The position numbers and the translations under genes were made by a program. 64,000 bases of DNA from Nemania diffusa (lineage: Eukaryota > Ascomycota > Sordariomycetes > Xylariales > Xylariaceae). Every line of letters begins with the position of its first letter. Position 1 is the stretch's first letter. A model generated the notes under the pieces. It had not been told where the DNA came from. It saw nothing but the letters and a program-made list of their open reading frames with translations, and did not search any database. The DNA lies in assembly GCA_038501195.1 (NCBI GenBank), contig JBBPUQ010000003.1, positions 310,001 through 374,000 on the forward strand, written 5' to 3'. Of the stretch, positions 47,487 through 57,717 are shown piece after piece.

Positions 47487-48629
47487 ATGTGCTTGCTACG
47501 AGTTGCCGAGAAGGTACCAATACCCGTAGCATGTACCCCGCCTAGTCATGTCACTGCCGGCTTCTACGGTTACTGCCGGCCTTTATTGGCCGCAAAGATA
47601 ACGACAAACCAACGGACGCCTCGCTGCCGCACCCTCACCACTCCTTCTCGCCCTACCACCTTCTTCGTCGCCAAGGCACCCTCGCCCCGTCGCAGCCGTT
47701 CCATCGCCACTACCACCGCTAGCATGTCGCGGCACCCGGACTTCAAGACAGTAGAGGCCTCCCGGCCGGACTGGGACACCTCCTCTAACTTCCGGTACAC
47801 CAAGACCGCCGATCCCAACTGGACCCCCGGCTCCGGCGCCAACGCCCTGGACTCCGCCTCCGCCGCCGCCGCAAAGCACGTCGCCATTGACCCCTACGAG
47901 CCAGGCCGGGCCCCCACCCTCAACTACAAGCTCCTGATCTCCGCCATCACGCCGCGGCCCATCGGCTTCATATCCACGCGCTCCGGACCTCGCTCGGGCT
48001 CGGACCCGGCGGGTGAGGGGGAGAAGGAGACGTTCAACCTCGCGCCCTTCTCCTACTTCAACGTCGTGTGCACCGACCCGCCGATTTTCGCGCTGGGCAT
48101 CGCGTCGTCGCTGGCGGCGCCCAAGGACACGCTGCGCCACCTCGTCGCCAACGGCGAGTGCACCGTGAACATCATCAGCGAGCACTTCGTCGAGGCCGCC
48201 AACGCGACCAGCGTCGACGCGCCCACGGGGTTATCCGAGTGGGTCGTGAGCGGGCTGACGCCCGTGCACGACTGCGGCGCCGTCGCGGCGCCGCGCGCGC
48301 GCGAGGCCGTCTTCGCCGCCGAGTGCCGCGTCGAGAGCATCCGCGAGTTCGAGAGCCGCGCCGTGCCCGGGAAGAAGTCGGGGTGCCTGGTCCTGCTCGA
48401 GGGCCTGCGCTTCTGGGTGCGCGAGGACGCCCTCGACGAGCAGCGCAGCGCCGTCGCGCCCGAGGTCCTGCGCCCCATCAGCCGGCTCGGCGGCATCTCC
48501 TACGGGCGCACCACCGAGGCCATCGAGCTGCCGCGGCCTGTGTTCGCGAGGGATCTGGGGGTGGAGGGGTATGAGAAGTTGGTGAAGGCGAAGGCGGCGG
48601 ACGCCGCGACGAATGGGGCCGAGGAGTGA
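47487..48629 (+). CDS. Flavin-reductase-like (FMN-binding split barrel) protein
   Basis: Proteins of this family bind FMN and either reduce flavins or act as flavoprotein oxygenases; substrates are mostly unknown in fungi. A single exon encodes 380 residues. The first 78 residues are rich in Arg, Ser, Thr and Pro and nearly free of acids, like a mitochondrial presequence. A second ATG (residue 79, SRHPDFKTVEA) would give a cytosolic form. The core runs from about residue 135: PTLNYKLLISAITPRPIGFISTRS, FNLAPFSYFNVVCTDPPIFALGI, and ECTVNIISEHFVEAANATS. The gene is strongly GC-rich at third positions, in contrast to the AT-rich sequence on both sides, so long false frames appear on the other strand. 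Confidence 0.88.
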   Translation: MCLLRVAEKVPIPVACTPPSHVTAGFYGYCRPLLAAKITTNQRTPRCRTLTTPSRPTTFFVAKAPSPRRSRSIATTTASMSRHPDFKTVEASRPDWDTSSNFRYTKTADPNWTPGSGANALDSASAAAAKHVAIDPYEPGRAPTLNYKLLISAITPRPIGFISTRSGPRSGSDPAGEGEKETFNLAPFSYFNVVCTDPPIFALGIASSLAAPKDTLRHLVANGECTVNIISEHFVEAANATSVDAPTGLSEWVVSGLTPVHDCGAVAAPRAREAVFAAECRVESIREFESRAVPGKKSGCLVLLEGLRFWVREDALDEQRSAVAPEVLRPISRLGGISYGRTTEAIELPRPVFARDLGVEGYEKLVKAKAADAATNGAEE

Positions 48630-51600
48630 GAAGGGGGCTTTCGCTCGGTTGGGAGGAAACGTGGCTCGGCGTGCGCGATTTCTAGAGGGGACACGTGATA
48701 TAGATGGCGTGGCTGTTTCTGCTTGCTAGACGTAAACTATTCTATGTTTCATGAGAAGTAGACATTATCATACATACAACGCACGGCGCATGGTATATAA
48801 ATGCGAATTCCACTTCTCTACAGAGAATACTCCTCGCTAGCCTTCAGTGGGCAGTTTTGTGGCCTGTGCCCAAGTCACTACAGTAGAAAGTATTACGAAC
48901 ACATTCTTGTTTGTTACGGAATAGAACTGCGATACTATACAACCTTAGTACCGTGAAAAAGGTAGAACATTGTTCAGGTAGAAAGCTTCGTCGTCCAAAG
49001 CCTCTTATATATGGGACAGTGAGATAGTGCTCATACTGTTACTCGAGTATTATAATCTGAGGGTACTTGTTAAGTAATAGAGCGCACCTAGGAAATATGC
49101 TCATCCATGAAAGTAAGAGTTGATAAGAAACATGATTACTTAAGTGAGAATGGCCAGCGGCTAATCTCTTGATGGACGCTCGAGCTGGTAGGTATGCTCT
49201 ACATTGAATATTAATCTCTAGTTCTCCGGGTGCCTTGTCTCTATGATAGCTCACATTCCGAGTTTCATTTGTAAGAGTGGGACACCACTTTCGATATTCT
49301 TCTCATGTCTCATTACTAGTGCACTGCACCCATATTATTCTATCCCTTGCACCCTTTCCACTTATCGACCGCCCTATGGATAGATATATTTAGACTATAT
49401 TGCGCTAACCTTGGACTTTATGTTATTGCAAAATAGTATATTATAGCGTCTGATATCTGTTCATCGGCATATGTCCATACTTCCTTTGGCGCAATGGCTT
49501 GGCGGTATTACTGCCAGTAGGAGACAGGTACACCACCTCTTTGTAAAACCCTACCCGTGACGCCACAGCACTGAGTATAACGCATGATATAAGTTATTCG
49601 TGAAATTCACGTTCCAGTTCGTAGACATGGTTACACGAAAAAACGTGTTCTGACTTGTCTAAGTCAAACCCCAAGCCACATAATCAGCGTGGGTGAAGAG
49701 TGGGGGTTGTTGGGGTTTCTATTCTATTAAGGGTAGGGTCGGCATAGTAATGGGGGTATCGTTATATCATCTCCATTTAGTGTTCCTTTTTGAATATCGT
49801 GCCCTCCTCGAGAATGCCTGCTTCTTCGCACTCATGCAGGGCGAAAAGAGTTGGAGATTAGGGGATATGGTAGTAGAGCTCGGCGATGTCGCTAAATAGA
49901 AATGAAGCCAGCTACACAAGGCACCGCGTATATCTATAACTATCTTAAAGGAATTCGTGTCGTGCGAGGCAATAGTATGCGGATTCAGTCAACGTCAAGT
50001 AAACGCCATTGAAGTATATCATAGGTTCCTCGCCCTGCAATGCCCATGACAGAGTAATAGCTAGCAAAGGAACATAGCGTGGCAAAATGCTCCAAAAGTC
50101 ATCCTTGGTCAGCTCAGAAATGTCGATATCCCACTGATACAGGACACCCTTTCTACGTGACGGAGGTCGTTCTAAAATTTGTTAGTAACGGTTCGCTTCT
50201 ACCTTGTTAGTCCTTACGTATAAGATCCGGTGTCTCCCCTTGGATAATAATGTTCATCATAGTGGTTCGAGCCGAGATAGGTCTCGTTTAGTTGGTAGTA
50301 GCAAGATAAAGTTCGAAATCCAACGAATACTGCGCCATACAGCGTACCTAAGATTTGAGGGTTCGCGGCCGTTTCGACGGATGGTTTGGGAAACTGGTCC
50401 TTGTGGTAGTTTGGTTGCAACGTATAAGGGTTTCTGGCTCATGAATCTAATTAAGAATGAAGTATAGTCTATCGATACATATAACACGACTGCCGGGGGG
50501 AGTGAAAGGGGGTAGATTTATATTTAGGGAGGATCTGGGCATAGTTGATCGATCTGCTAGGATGATAGTTAGATAGGTTGTTCGCTGTTGCTTCTATAGC
50601 ACCAAACATTGACAACGGAAGCTTGCATGCGACTGAGCGATAGACGTGTGCATGATAAAGTAAGGCGTTGATTTGGTGTTACCTCCACCTTTTATTGAGT
50701 GAGTAATACGGTCAAGTCGGCGCCAGAGACATTGTGTCTCAGCTATAGATATGGTAGGAGACCAATAAACGGGTGCAAGCCCCGGAGGTGTGGTGTGCGA
50801 TAATTGAATCTCGGGGGTGATTTAAAATGTGCCACATGTAAACCTCCCTTGCATAGATCAGCTGCTCTTCCCGACGGCCTATCACAAATATAGTAAGTAT
50901 TTCATCTCTCAAATCGGTCTCACAAGCCACAGCACTTTGTTTGCTCTTCAGCCGGCCTAGTAGTCTAGGGCGCGTGATTTCCCCCTTGTGTCCGGCAACA
51001 CCTTTTCAAGAACGAGTAAAAGTCTCAGTAACTATGCCGGCACAGAAATTTACCGATTTCGTTATGAACGTATTGCGTTCAGCTCGAGGCACCCTGTTAA
51101 ACGCGACGAAGAATATCAGCCCTAAATACGATTATACCATCGCCTTGCCTCATGTTGATTTGTACAACTATTGGAGTCATGGGGCCATCTCCGTGTGCCA
51201 CTGGATGCTTCAACTGCCCCTGTATTATCTGTAGCGACATAAACAGCAGTCCTAGCTCTGAGCTAAACTGCATAACGACGGGCCTTCTGATGCCTCTTTA
51301 CCTAATCGATTAGAAACTAGTCAGTCTGCGACGTCGATATCGAGGGCTTGACATAAGAATAACTATATTTTACACAAACTGAATGGGCTACGATTGGTTG
51401 GCGGCATGTAACATCGCACGTGGTGCTTCACTAGGCATAATAGTGATTCGTCGACCGAGTTACAGGGGTCAACGCTTTGCGGCCGAAAAGACACAATTTC
51501 GCACAAATACATGGAACCTTTTAGTCTCATGACATTACTTCAGTCTCGGAAGCCTCACGAAGGGTAATGTTCTGTTGTTAAATTTAGGCCTGGGGAAATG

Positions 51601-52189
51601 AATATTGTTACAAACACAATAGGAAAAGAAAAAGAATGCGTGCGTGTACAGGTATCTCGGGACAAGGAGGAGGTCGAACCGGTTTCAATTCTGCGATAGA
51701 TACCTACTGAGCGCGGAACTCCCCTTGGGTGCATCGACTCGTACGGTGCAAGTAAGGAGTTTCCGTAATTTATAGAACAGGTATGCGTCAGTGGCCGACT
51801 AGGGGTGTTACCACCGTCTTCGTGATACCGAGGCCGGCAACAGCATGCCTATAGTACTATACTCTACAAGACAAAGAAAGCTGTTTGTGTGTTAGATTAG
51901 CCTAAGAAATAGCCACGTCATAAGTATCCTAGTATTCTTACACAAGGGCAGCCAACCACGACGCCCCTCATTCTAGAAAGCAACGAGAACCGCGGTAAGT
52001 AAAGGAGCATCTGCAATTATTGAACAAAATTTCATATCTAGTTAACCTATCATATTTGGAAGTTTCAGTACCTAGTATAGAAGCTTTTCAACAACCAGCT
52101 TAGCTTAGAAAGGTACCTAACCCTGACATGGAACTCTGATTTATTTACTTCCGTCAGACATTGCTTAATCCCGTTTGCATGATCTTCTC
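48630..52189. other. 3.6-kb gene-poor AT-rich region
   Basis: No gene with convincing structure. A 97-codon frame at 50941-51234 was considered and not accepted. Confidence 0.45.
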
Positions 52190-52578
52190 AGCATGGACTC
52201 TACCACTCTAGCCCTGATCATTGTCTTTAGCCTCAAGGTTCTTATTGTCGAGCCTGGGTATTTCAATACTCGCGCCTTTAGCAACATCAATCACGTGCCA
52301 GCCCGAGTGCCTGACTACGCTGAATTCAACGCTCATGTACGTGCCGTAGAAGCTAAGATTGTAGGCTATTAGCCCGGTAATGCTGTAAAAGCTGTCGAAA
52401 TCATGATTGATCTGGTAAACGGAACAGGTGTTGCAGCTGGGAAGGAAGTTCCCTTAGAGTCACACTGGTGACTGATGGTTAGGAGAGAATCCGAGCGAAA
52501 GGAGCTAGTTTAGTCAAAATCTGTGACGAATAGGAGGACATAGCAAAGAGCACGGATATGGATTCCAAAGCCAATTAG
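52190..52578 (+). pseudogene. Short-chain dehydrogenase (SDR) relic
   Basis: Fragments of an SDR C-terminal region are read in order: KVLIVEPGYFNTRAF, then a stop at 52370-52372, then PGNAVKAVEIMIDLVNGTG and EVPL. The frame then shifts by one base to ERIRAKGASLVKICDE. The three in-frame stops (52370-52372, 52480-52482, 52531-52533) are all TAG, which is what CAG-to-TAG change by repeat-induced C-to-T mutation would give. The catalytic region is missing upstream, so the gene is both truncated and decayed. It sits next to a broken acetyltransferase. Confidence 0.7.
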
Positions 52579-52796
52579 TTCATCTCAAAGGGTACTTGCC
52601 TTGTACTATTATTTCGCATTGCGGATCTTGGTATGCGATTACTTCGTCGGAGGATAGTAACGAATGTAGTCTCGTTGAATTCCAATGTGTGTCTAAATTG
52701 GTGAACATTGCGATAGTTTCAGTAAGAACTGCTGAATTTTGATTGAGATTTAAAGGTGCGGCAAAACAGAAAATAATCAAGAGAATCAGAACCTGT

Positions 52797-54286
52797 TCAC
52801 TCATTTACTTTACATCCGCCCAAGAGCTTCTCGATTACCAATTCTACAATCTGAGCTACGGAATCTTTCTTGTAGAAGCTCGTATTAAATGAAGCTCCCA
52901 GATTCAAACAGCCCATCCAACTCCATACATGGAACTGGATACCCCTGTTTAGCATTTCAGTTCCAATCCATATGTTAGCCACCTTGATCGCCTCCTCGCC
53001 TTGTTCAATATGGTATTGTGGCTGAATGTATCGCTCCACCTTTCCGAGACTACTAAGATCAGGTGTCTGGACAGGTGGAAAGTTCTCCGGAGGGGGTGTA
53101 CTAAATAGAATCGTAGTTCGCCGGACATACGCCTCCACCAGATCTAACAGACTCAGATATTCGTCATCGTCACTGTTTTCGGAGGGTCTCCAAAAGCGAA
53201 CGTGATCACGGGCGTAGACGCTTCCCAATTGTCTCGCAATTTGTTCGAATGACGTTCCCGCTTGTTGAATTAAAGTAGAGTCGATATACACGGGTAGGCC
53301 CGAGAAGTACAAACCGATGCTTTGATTGGCACGGCCACCAAGTGCCCGGCGTAGGTCTACTGGCACGAATGCAGCATAGCACTTCGCAAGTGGATGTTGT
53401 GGGAAGCTCGCCGTTGCACAGACGATAGCCGCATGAACAGCACTTGTGACAGTGAAACCCATGCCACGGCATGCCAATACAAGGCGCGCTGTCGTATCTA
53501 CATCAAGGACCCGAGCTGTGCGACTACTAAAGGACGGGATAGCAGTCTCTGAGTTCTTTATTGTTGACAATCCAATGCTTGGAACGCCTTTTAGGAACTC
53601 GGCTACGAGGGCGTCTGCACCGGCGGCAAGTATTGGGTTCTCCTCACGACCATGCAAGTCTCGATGGCGAGACTGAGTACGGGCCAGTTCCTCCAGAGTA
53701 CTTGGGATCAGAACCTCGCCTGTGGGGGAATAATTCAACCCTAAAGTCCGAGCGACAGTCAATGGTTCAAGTCCAAGTCGCATCGCCGCTGCTAAAGCGG
53801 TCATAAAGCTGTGCCCAAGAAGGGTTAAGCCAACACCGTCTGTACGCCAATGTGAAGCACGTATGACAAGCTGTGACGACGCTGGTAACCAATTGCATGT
53901 TGGGGTTGCTGTGGTATAGAGGCCAGAGAATGTTTCATCTGCAGATGCGAAGTTTTGAAACACAATAAAGGTATCCTGAGCCCAGGCATCAAGATCTAGG
54001 GTACTTGGTACTAGGCGTTGTTGAAAAGTTAAGTCCGTAGTTCATGTCCGGAGTTCACAAAAGCGCCCAATTCCGGGTGTTGGAGCCTCACGACTTGCCA
54101 GGCACACCTGAGGTAAGGTATGGGGTCTTGTAGACCCGGGGAGAATTCTAGGGTCATGGCCAGATGGATTGTCCAGTGTTCGCGCTTGAGGGGCTTGCCT
54201 TGGTCTGAAAGGCTCCTGAAGAAATTCTCCAGGTTACCCAAGGGGCGGCTAGGGGCGCTCGCTGGAGTACTCGAAGAAGATTCCAT
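52797..54286 (-). pseudogene. Tri3-like O-acetyltransferase, single frameshift
   Basis: Relatives of this family acetylate secondary-metabolite alcohols, for example in trichothecene pathways. Two minus-strand frames are adjacent, 54286 down to 54029 and 53963 down to 52797, and the second is open further back to at least 54035. Together they have about the length expected for the family (roughly 490 of about 500 residues). The second frame carries the catalytic motif HWRTDG and a C-terminal FHVWSWMG segment. The two are out of phase by one base near 54035-54040 and no GT-AG intron fits there, so a one-base deletion is the simplest reading. It could instead be an assembly error. Both frames start and end otherwise normally. 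Confidence 0.72.
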
Positions 54287-54649
54287 AGTATAAAAAGCGA
54301 GCTTAACTTTTTATTAAGAGAAACTATTATTAGTAAAGACTCCTCGATCTAGGTTTACATCAGAACCTGGCGAACTTGCGGCAGATATTGAGGTTTTGTG
54401 GAAGCAGAGGACAGCAGCCAACAAGGGACAAGCAAAGCCCCTATAATCTTACCGTGTCATTAACATGACACTCGCACTGTGTTTCATTCTTCATAAGATG
54501 TTGAATTGGTAGTATGTAAGAAATGCTTACAGGCCACAAATAACATCTTGTCCTTATTCCCTCGCATCGTAAGATAAGAAAGGGGGGAGGGAGGAAGGGG
54601 GGGCAAACCGCAAACCGCACCGCCTCTAAGGACTAGTCATTGACAAGCT

Positions 54650-55309
54650 TCACATCTTTGAATTTGAGAACGATACAAACGATCCATCGCAGCTTGCGTA
54701 CTCTTTGCCCTCTTTATCATTGATGACGACGTGCATATGCATCTTCCTCCCCTCGAGTCGCTCCAGGGAAGCAGTAGCAAAGACGATCTGCGGAGTAGGC
54801 AGCATCTTGCGATACTTGACGTTCATATGCGATGTGGCCGCTGGGCCGAAGTCTTTGGAATCCATAGGGATGATGCCCTTAGATTTGGCCTCCCGATTGA
54901 GGAGATAATTTTGGAAAATGAGGCTGCCCATTGCCTCATCCATGATTGCGCAGCTTAAGCCGCCATGTACGGAGCCGTTGAATCCTCGTACGCCATCGCC
55001 CAGTTCCAGGACGAGAGTGACGGATGTCGTAATGAAGGGTAGGTGGGGGAACTCCTGAGCAGCGCCATGGAAGGGGTGTTTGCAGATTCCGAGCATGTGG
55101 GGAACACCTTTCGGGCTGTTTAGAAGGTCCCGAAATAGGGTATCGCCGGAAGAAAAGACGTCTTTGCCAGTACCAGGCTGCTCAGGCTCCAGCCGTGATC
55201 CTGGCATGAAGGCAAGTGTCGATGGTGCCGCGACTATGCTTACTCCCTGTGATAGAAAGTATTTGATGTTGGCTTCAAGTGATGGAGACGTAGGGGAATT
55301 TTGAGACAT
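54650..55309 (-). CDS. Hotdog-fold thioesterase (4HBT-type)
   Basis: Hotdog thioesterases hydrolyse acyl-CoA or acyl-ACP; in clusters such enzymes often release a product. The gene is one exon of 219 residues from the ATG at 55309; the frame extends upstream only with a GTG. The key motif GFNGSVHGGLSCAIMDEAMG (a conserved His-Gly-Gly with downstream Asp-Glu) is near residue 125. A central region has NVKYRKMLPTPQ and a C-terminal strand region KMHMHVVIND. There is no signal peptide and no membrane segment. It stands next to the broken acetyltransferase and may be the last intact member of a former cluster, or an unrelated housekeeping enzyme. Confidence 0.86.
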   Translation of the reverse strand: MSQNSPTSPSLEANIKYFLSQGVSIVAAPSTLAFMPGSRLEPEQPGTGKDVFSSGDTLFRDLLNSPKGVPHMLGICKHPFHGAAQEFPHLPFITTSVTLVLELGDGVRGFNGSVHGGLSCAIMDEAMGSLIFQNYLLNREAKSKGIIPMDSKDFGPAATSHMNVKYRKMLPTPQIVFATASLERLEGRKMHMHVVINDKEGKEYASCDGSFVSFSNSKM

Positions 55310-55922
55310 GTTTATGATTTTCTTCTTTGGCTTGCTGGATAGTCGCTTGAAAAGAAGATGAGAAGGTGAGGCGAAACCGTAGTCGTTTGACACGGCTAGG
55401 GATGGTTAGCAATCCTTATTCAGAGTATTTGGTGTTAGCGCTTAGAGGGAAGGACTTTGGAAATGAAGACGGGAGGAGAGATCGGGAGGGTTGGGGGTTG
55501 TTGCATGCCCTTTGCACCCCGCTATATAATATATTCTATCTTGAACACATAACAAGAATTAGCAGACTAGACTACGCGGCAGGTATCTCAACTGGTCTAT
55601 GAAAGTGGTAGATGGGACACGCATTAAAATAATGTTTTACTGCACATATCTGGAGTGATCTATCTAGGTACCTACTGCATGACCGCTAATGCACGTTTTG
55701 CGACCTGCAGGTTAGTAACACTAACCGGCTCTTTGGCACTCTTAGTCCAATAAAAGCGTTGTATTTAAGAGAAGCTTATATGGACCCAGTCACGTGAAGC
55801 CCCCACTTCTCCACCTACCGAGGTACTCTGCTGAGGGTCTCCATCTAAAGAAAGGGGTATTGCCCCAATTTCGAAGCTCAATCAAGGTTCAAGATAGATA
55901 TCTCCCTACGGCCCGTGCTGTA
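55310..55922. promoter_or_regulatory. Divergent promoter region (thioesterase and 363-aa protein)
   Basis: About 610 bases between genes transcribed in opposite directions, so both promoters lie here. TAGGTACCTA-type words occur near 55665. No further gene. Confidence 0.45.
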
Positions 55923-57086
55923 ATGGCCGACCAAGAAGACGCATCCGACCGTGATATTGAAAGTGTTGATGTCGAATGGCTCATCTCTGAGCTGGATCGT
56001 CACCAGCGTCGACCGCCATGGTACGACGAGGCAGAGCCTCCCCATTTCTCTGGTCCAGCAGATTCCACTTTTCAGAAGGACAAAGTAACATGGTCGGCGT
56101 ATCGGTGCGCTAAGAGAAGAGCTCTCTGTGTTTCTCGCTTCGAAGGCCAAGCGGCCTTGCGAAGAAAGATCGAGGCGCTAGATAGGGCAGCGTCTCATCG
56201 CATCGAAGCAACGGCAAAGAAACTCCGCGACAATGTGAGCCCCGAGCTAAGAGACCGAGTTGCGACTTGGGAGGTCCACAAATACAGAAGAAGAAGAAGA
56301 AGTTAGTATATTGCTCCACTCATCCCCTTATCATCCACGCTTGCCCCTCGTAATAGCTGCTCACATTGCCTAGCCCGACGAATCGATGTCGAGTTGATGT
56401 CGTCTTCAGCACCGGCCCCTGCACCATCTCCTGATGCAGACACAGAAAGCCAACTCGCTAGCAGTTCCCCTACGCGACAGTTATCAGACGCCTGCAATAC
56501 ACCTACTAATTCCCGAAGTCTACCAGAGAGTAGCCTCCCTAATTTGTCTCAGCCATTTACCACGCTAGACTTCCAACAGTCGTTTTCAACCGCCTCCCCA
56601 TCAAAAGCTAAAGCTATCCTGCCAGATGACTTGTTTCATGCGTTGAAAAAGACATACTCCGGGAGAAACGAACTCGTAGTATGCATTGGAATGTCTTACA
56701 ATAAAGAGAGGGAGTATTACGTGATCACCCTCGATATTAATCCTAATAAAGTGCAGCGTTTTGCTAAAGAACTATTTGGGATGAATATAGAGACAAGCGC
56801 TGGGCACCGATATCTAGCCTTCGGTAATATCAAGGTATTGCCAAACCCGAAGTCTACGATACAGGGATGTAGACTCAACATGATAGAACCGTTTTTCGGC
56901 CGTACCTTGCAGAGCGCAGTCCAAACAAGCGAGGTCTGTAAAATAGATATTCAAGAGTTGTCAGATCATGCCCAGGCAATATCAATGGAGATGTCTCACA
57001 ACGCAGAGGATGGGGCAGTGTTGATATTGCGAACAGATTTTTCAGGGTTTGCGGACGTATGGGCCAAACTACACGGTCATGAATAA
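55923..57086 (+). CDS. Fungal protein of unknown function (two exons)
   Basis: Exons 55923-56301 and 56374-57086 join in phase to 363 residues; the intron (56302-56373) begins GTTAGT and ends TAG with a CTCAC branch candidate. The start is the first in-frame ATG; the frame upstream opens only with GTG. The N-terminal 120 residues are charged and helical with many Arg and Glu. A Ser/Pro-rich linker follows, then a C-terminal region of about 170 residues (LVVCIGMSYNKEREYYVITLDINPNKVQRFAKELFG, VLILRTDFSGFADVWAKLHG) that looks folded. No known family or catalytic motif was recognised. Confidence 0.75.
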
Positions 57087-57717
57087 CGCGATCCAATTCT
57101 ATGACCCTTGATCAACCCACCTATTTCCACCTCCTATAAATAACTGTATGCTATAGGGAAAGACTACTTCTAACCGCCAGCCCCAAGCCAAATTCATGGC
57201 TAGTGAGCAAGCTCTGGACTTCATGGAGACGTAGATGAGTTCGCCTTCATGCGATTTAATAAAGGTAAACACCTAGATTTGTTCTGTGTATTTATCGTCT
57301 CTAGCGTTTTCCTACTAGAAGTAACAACTGAAAACGGCATATGTAGAAAACCTGCGCTGTTCAACTAAATTGGTTCTGCGTCACTATGAATGCCCACATA
57401 TTATCAAACATTTCTTCCAAAAGGTCAACTTGTTTCTAAGAGCAGAAATTACGAGATTCGCATAGGAGGCTCTATTGTATTACAGTAATTCAATTTCTAT
57501 TACATTCTCTAGGTAAAGCTGAGGAAATTAGCAGCCCTTTCTCCCCCCCCCCTTTATATCTAGGTTAGATGGGATTTGAAGACATAGTTAAGAGAGGAGT
57601 TATAACTCGTTTTCTTATTGTTACTTGAATATTTCTTAATGGCACAGCTCTATGGTATCTAGCAACGCCGCAACGCCGTCTAATAAGGATGGGTGGGTAT
57701 ATACAGCAAATCCACAA
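57087..57717. other. Convergent spacer, no gene
   Basis: Holds the 3' ends of the 363-aa gene and the phosphodiesterase gene. A C-run near 57540-57552 is notable but no function is seen. Confidence 0.45.

Noticed and set aside
47583..48574. Long frames on both strands overlapping the flavin-reductase-like gene
   Set aside because: GC-rich third positions produce shadow frames; none has a recognisable family while the 380-aa frame does.
50941..51234. 97-codon frame in AT-rich DNA
   Set aside because: No family match, no neighbours and no regulatory context; could be a remnant but cannot be supported.
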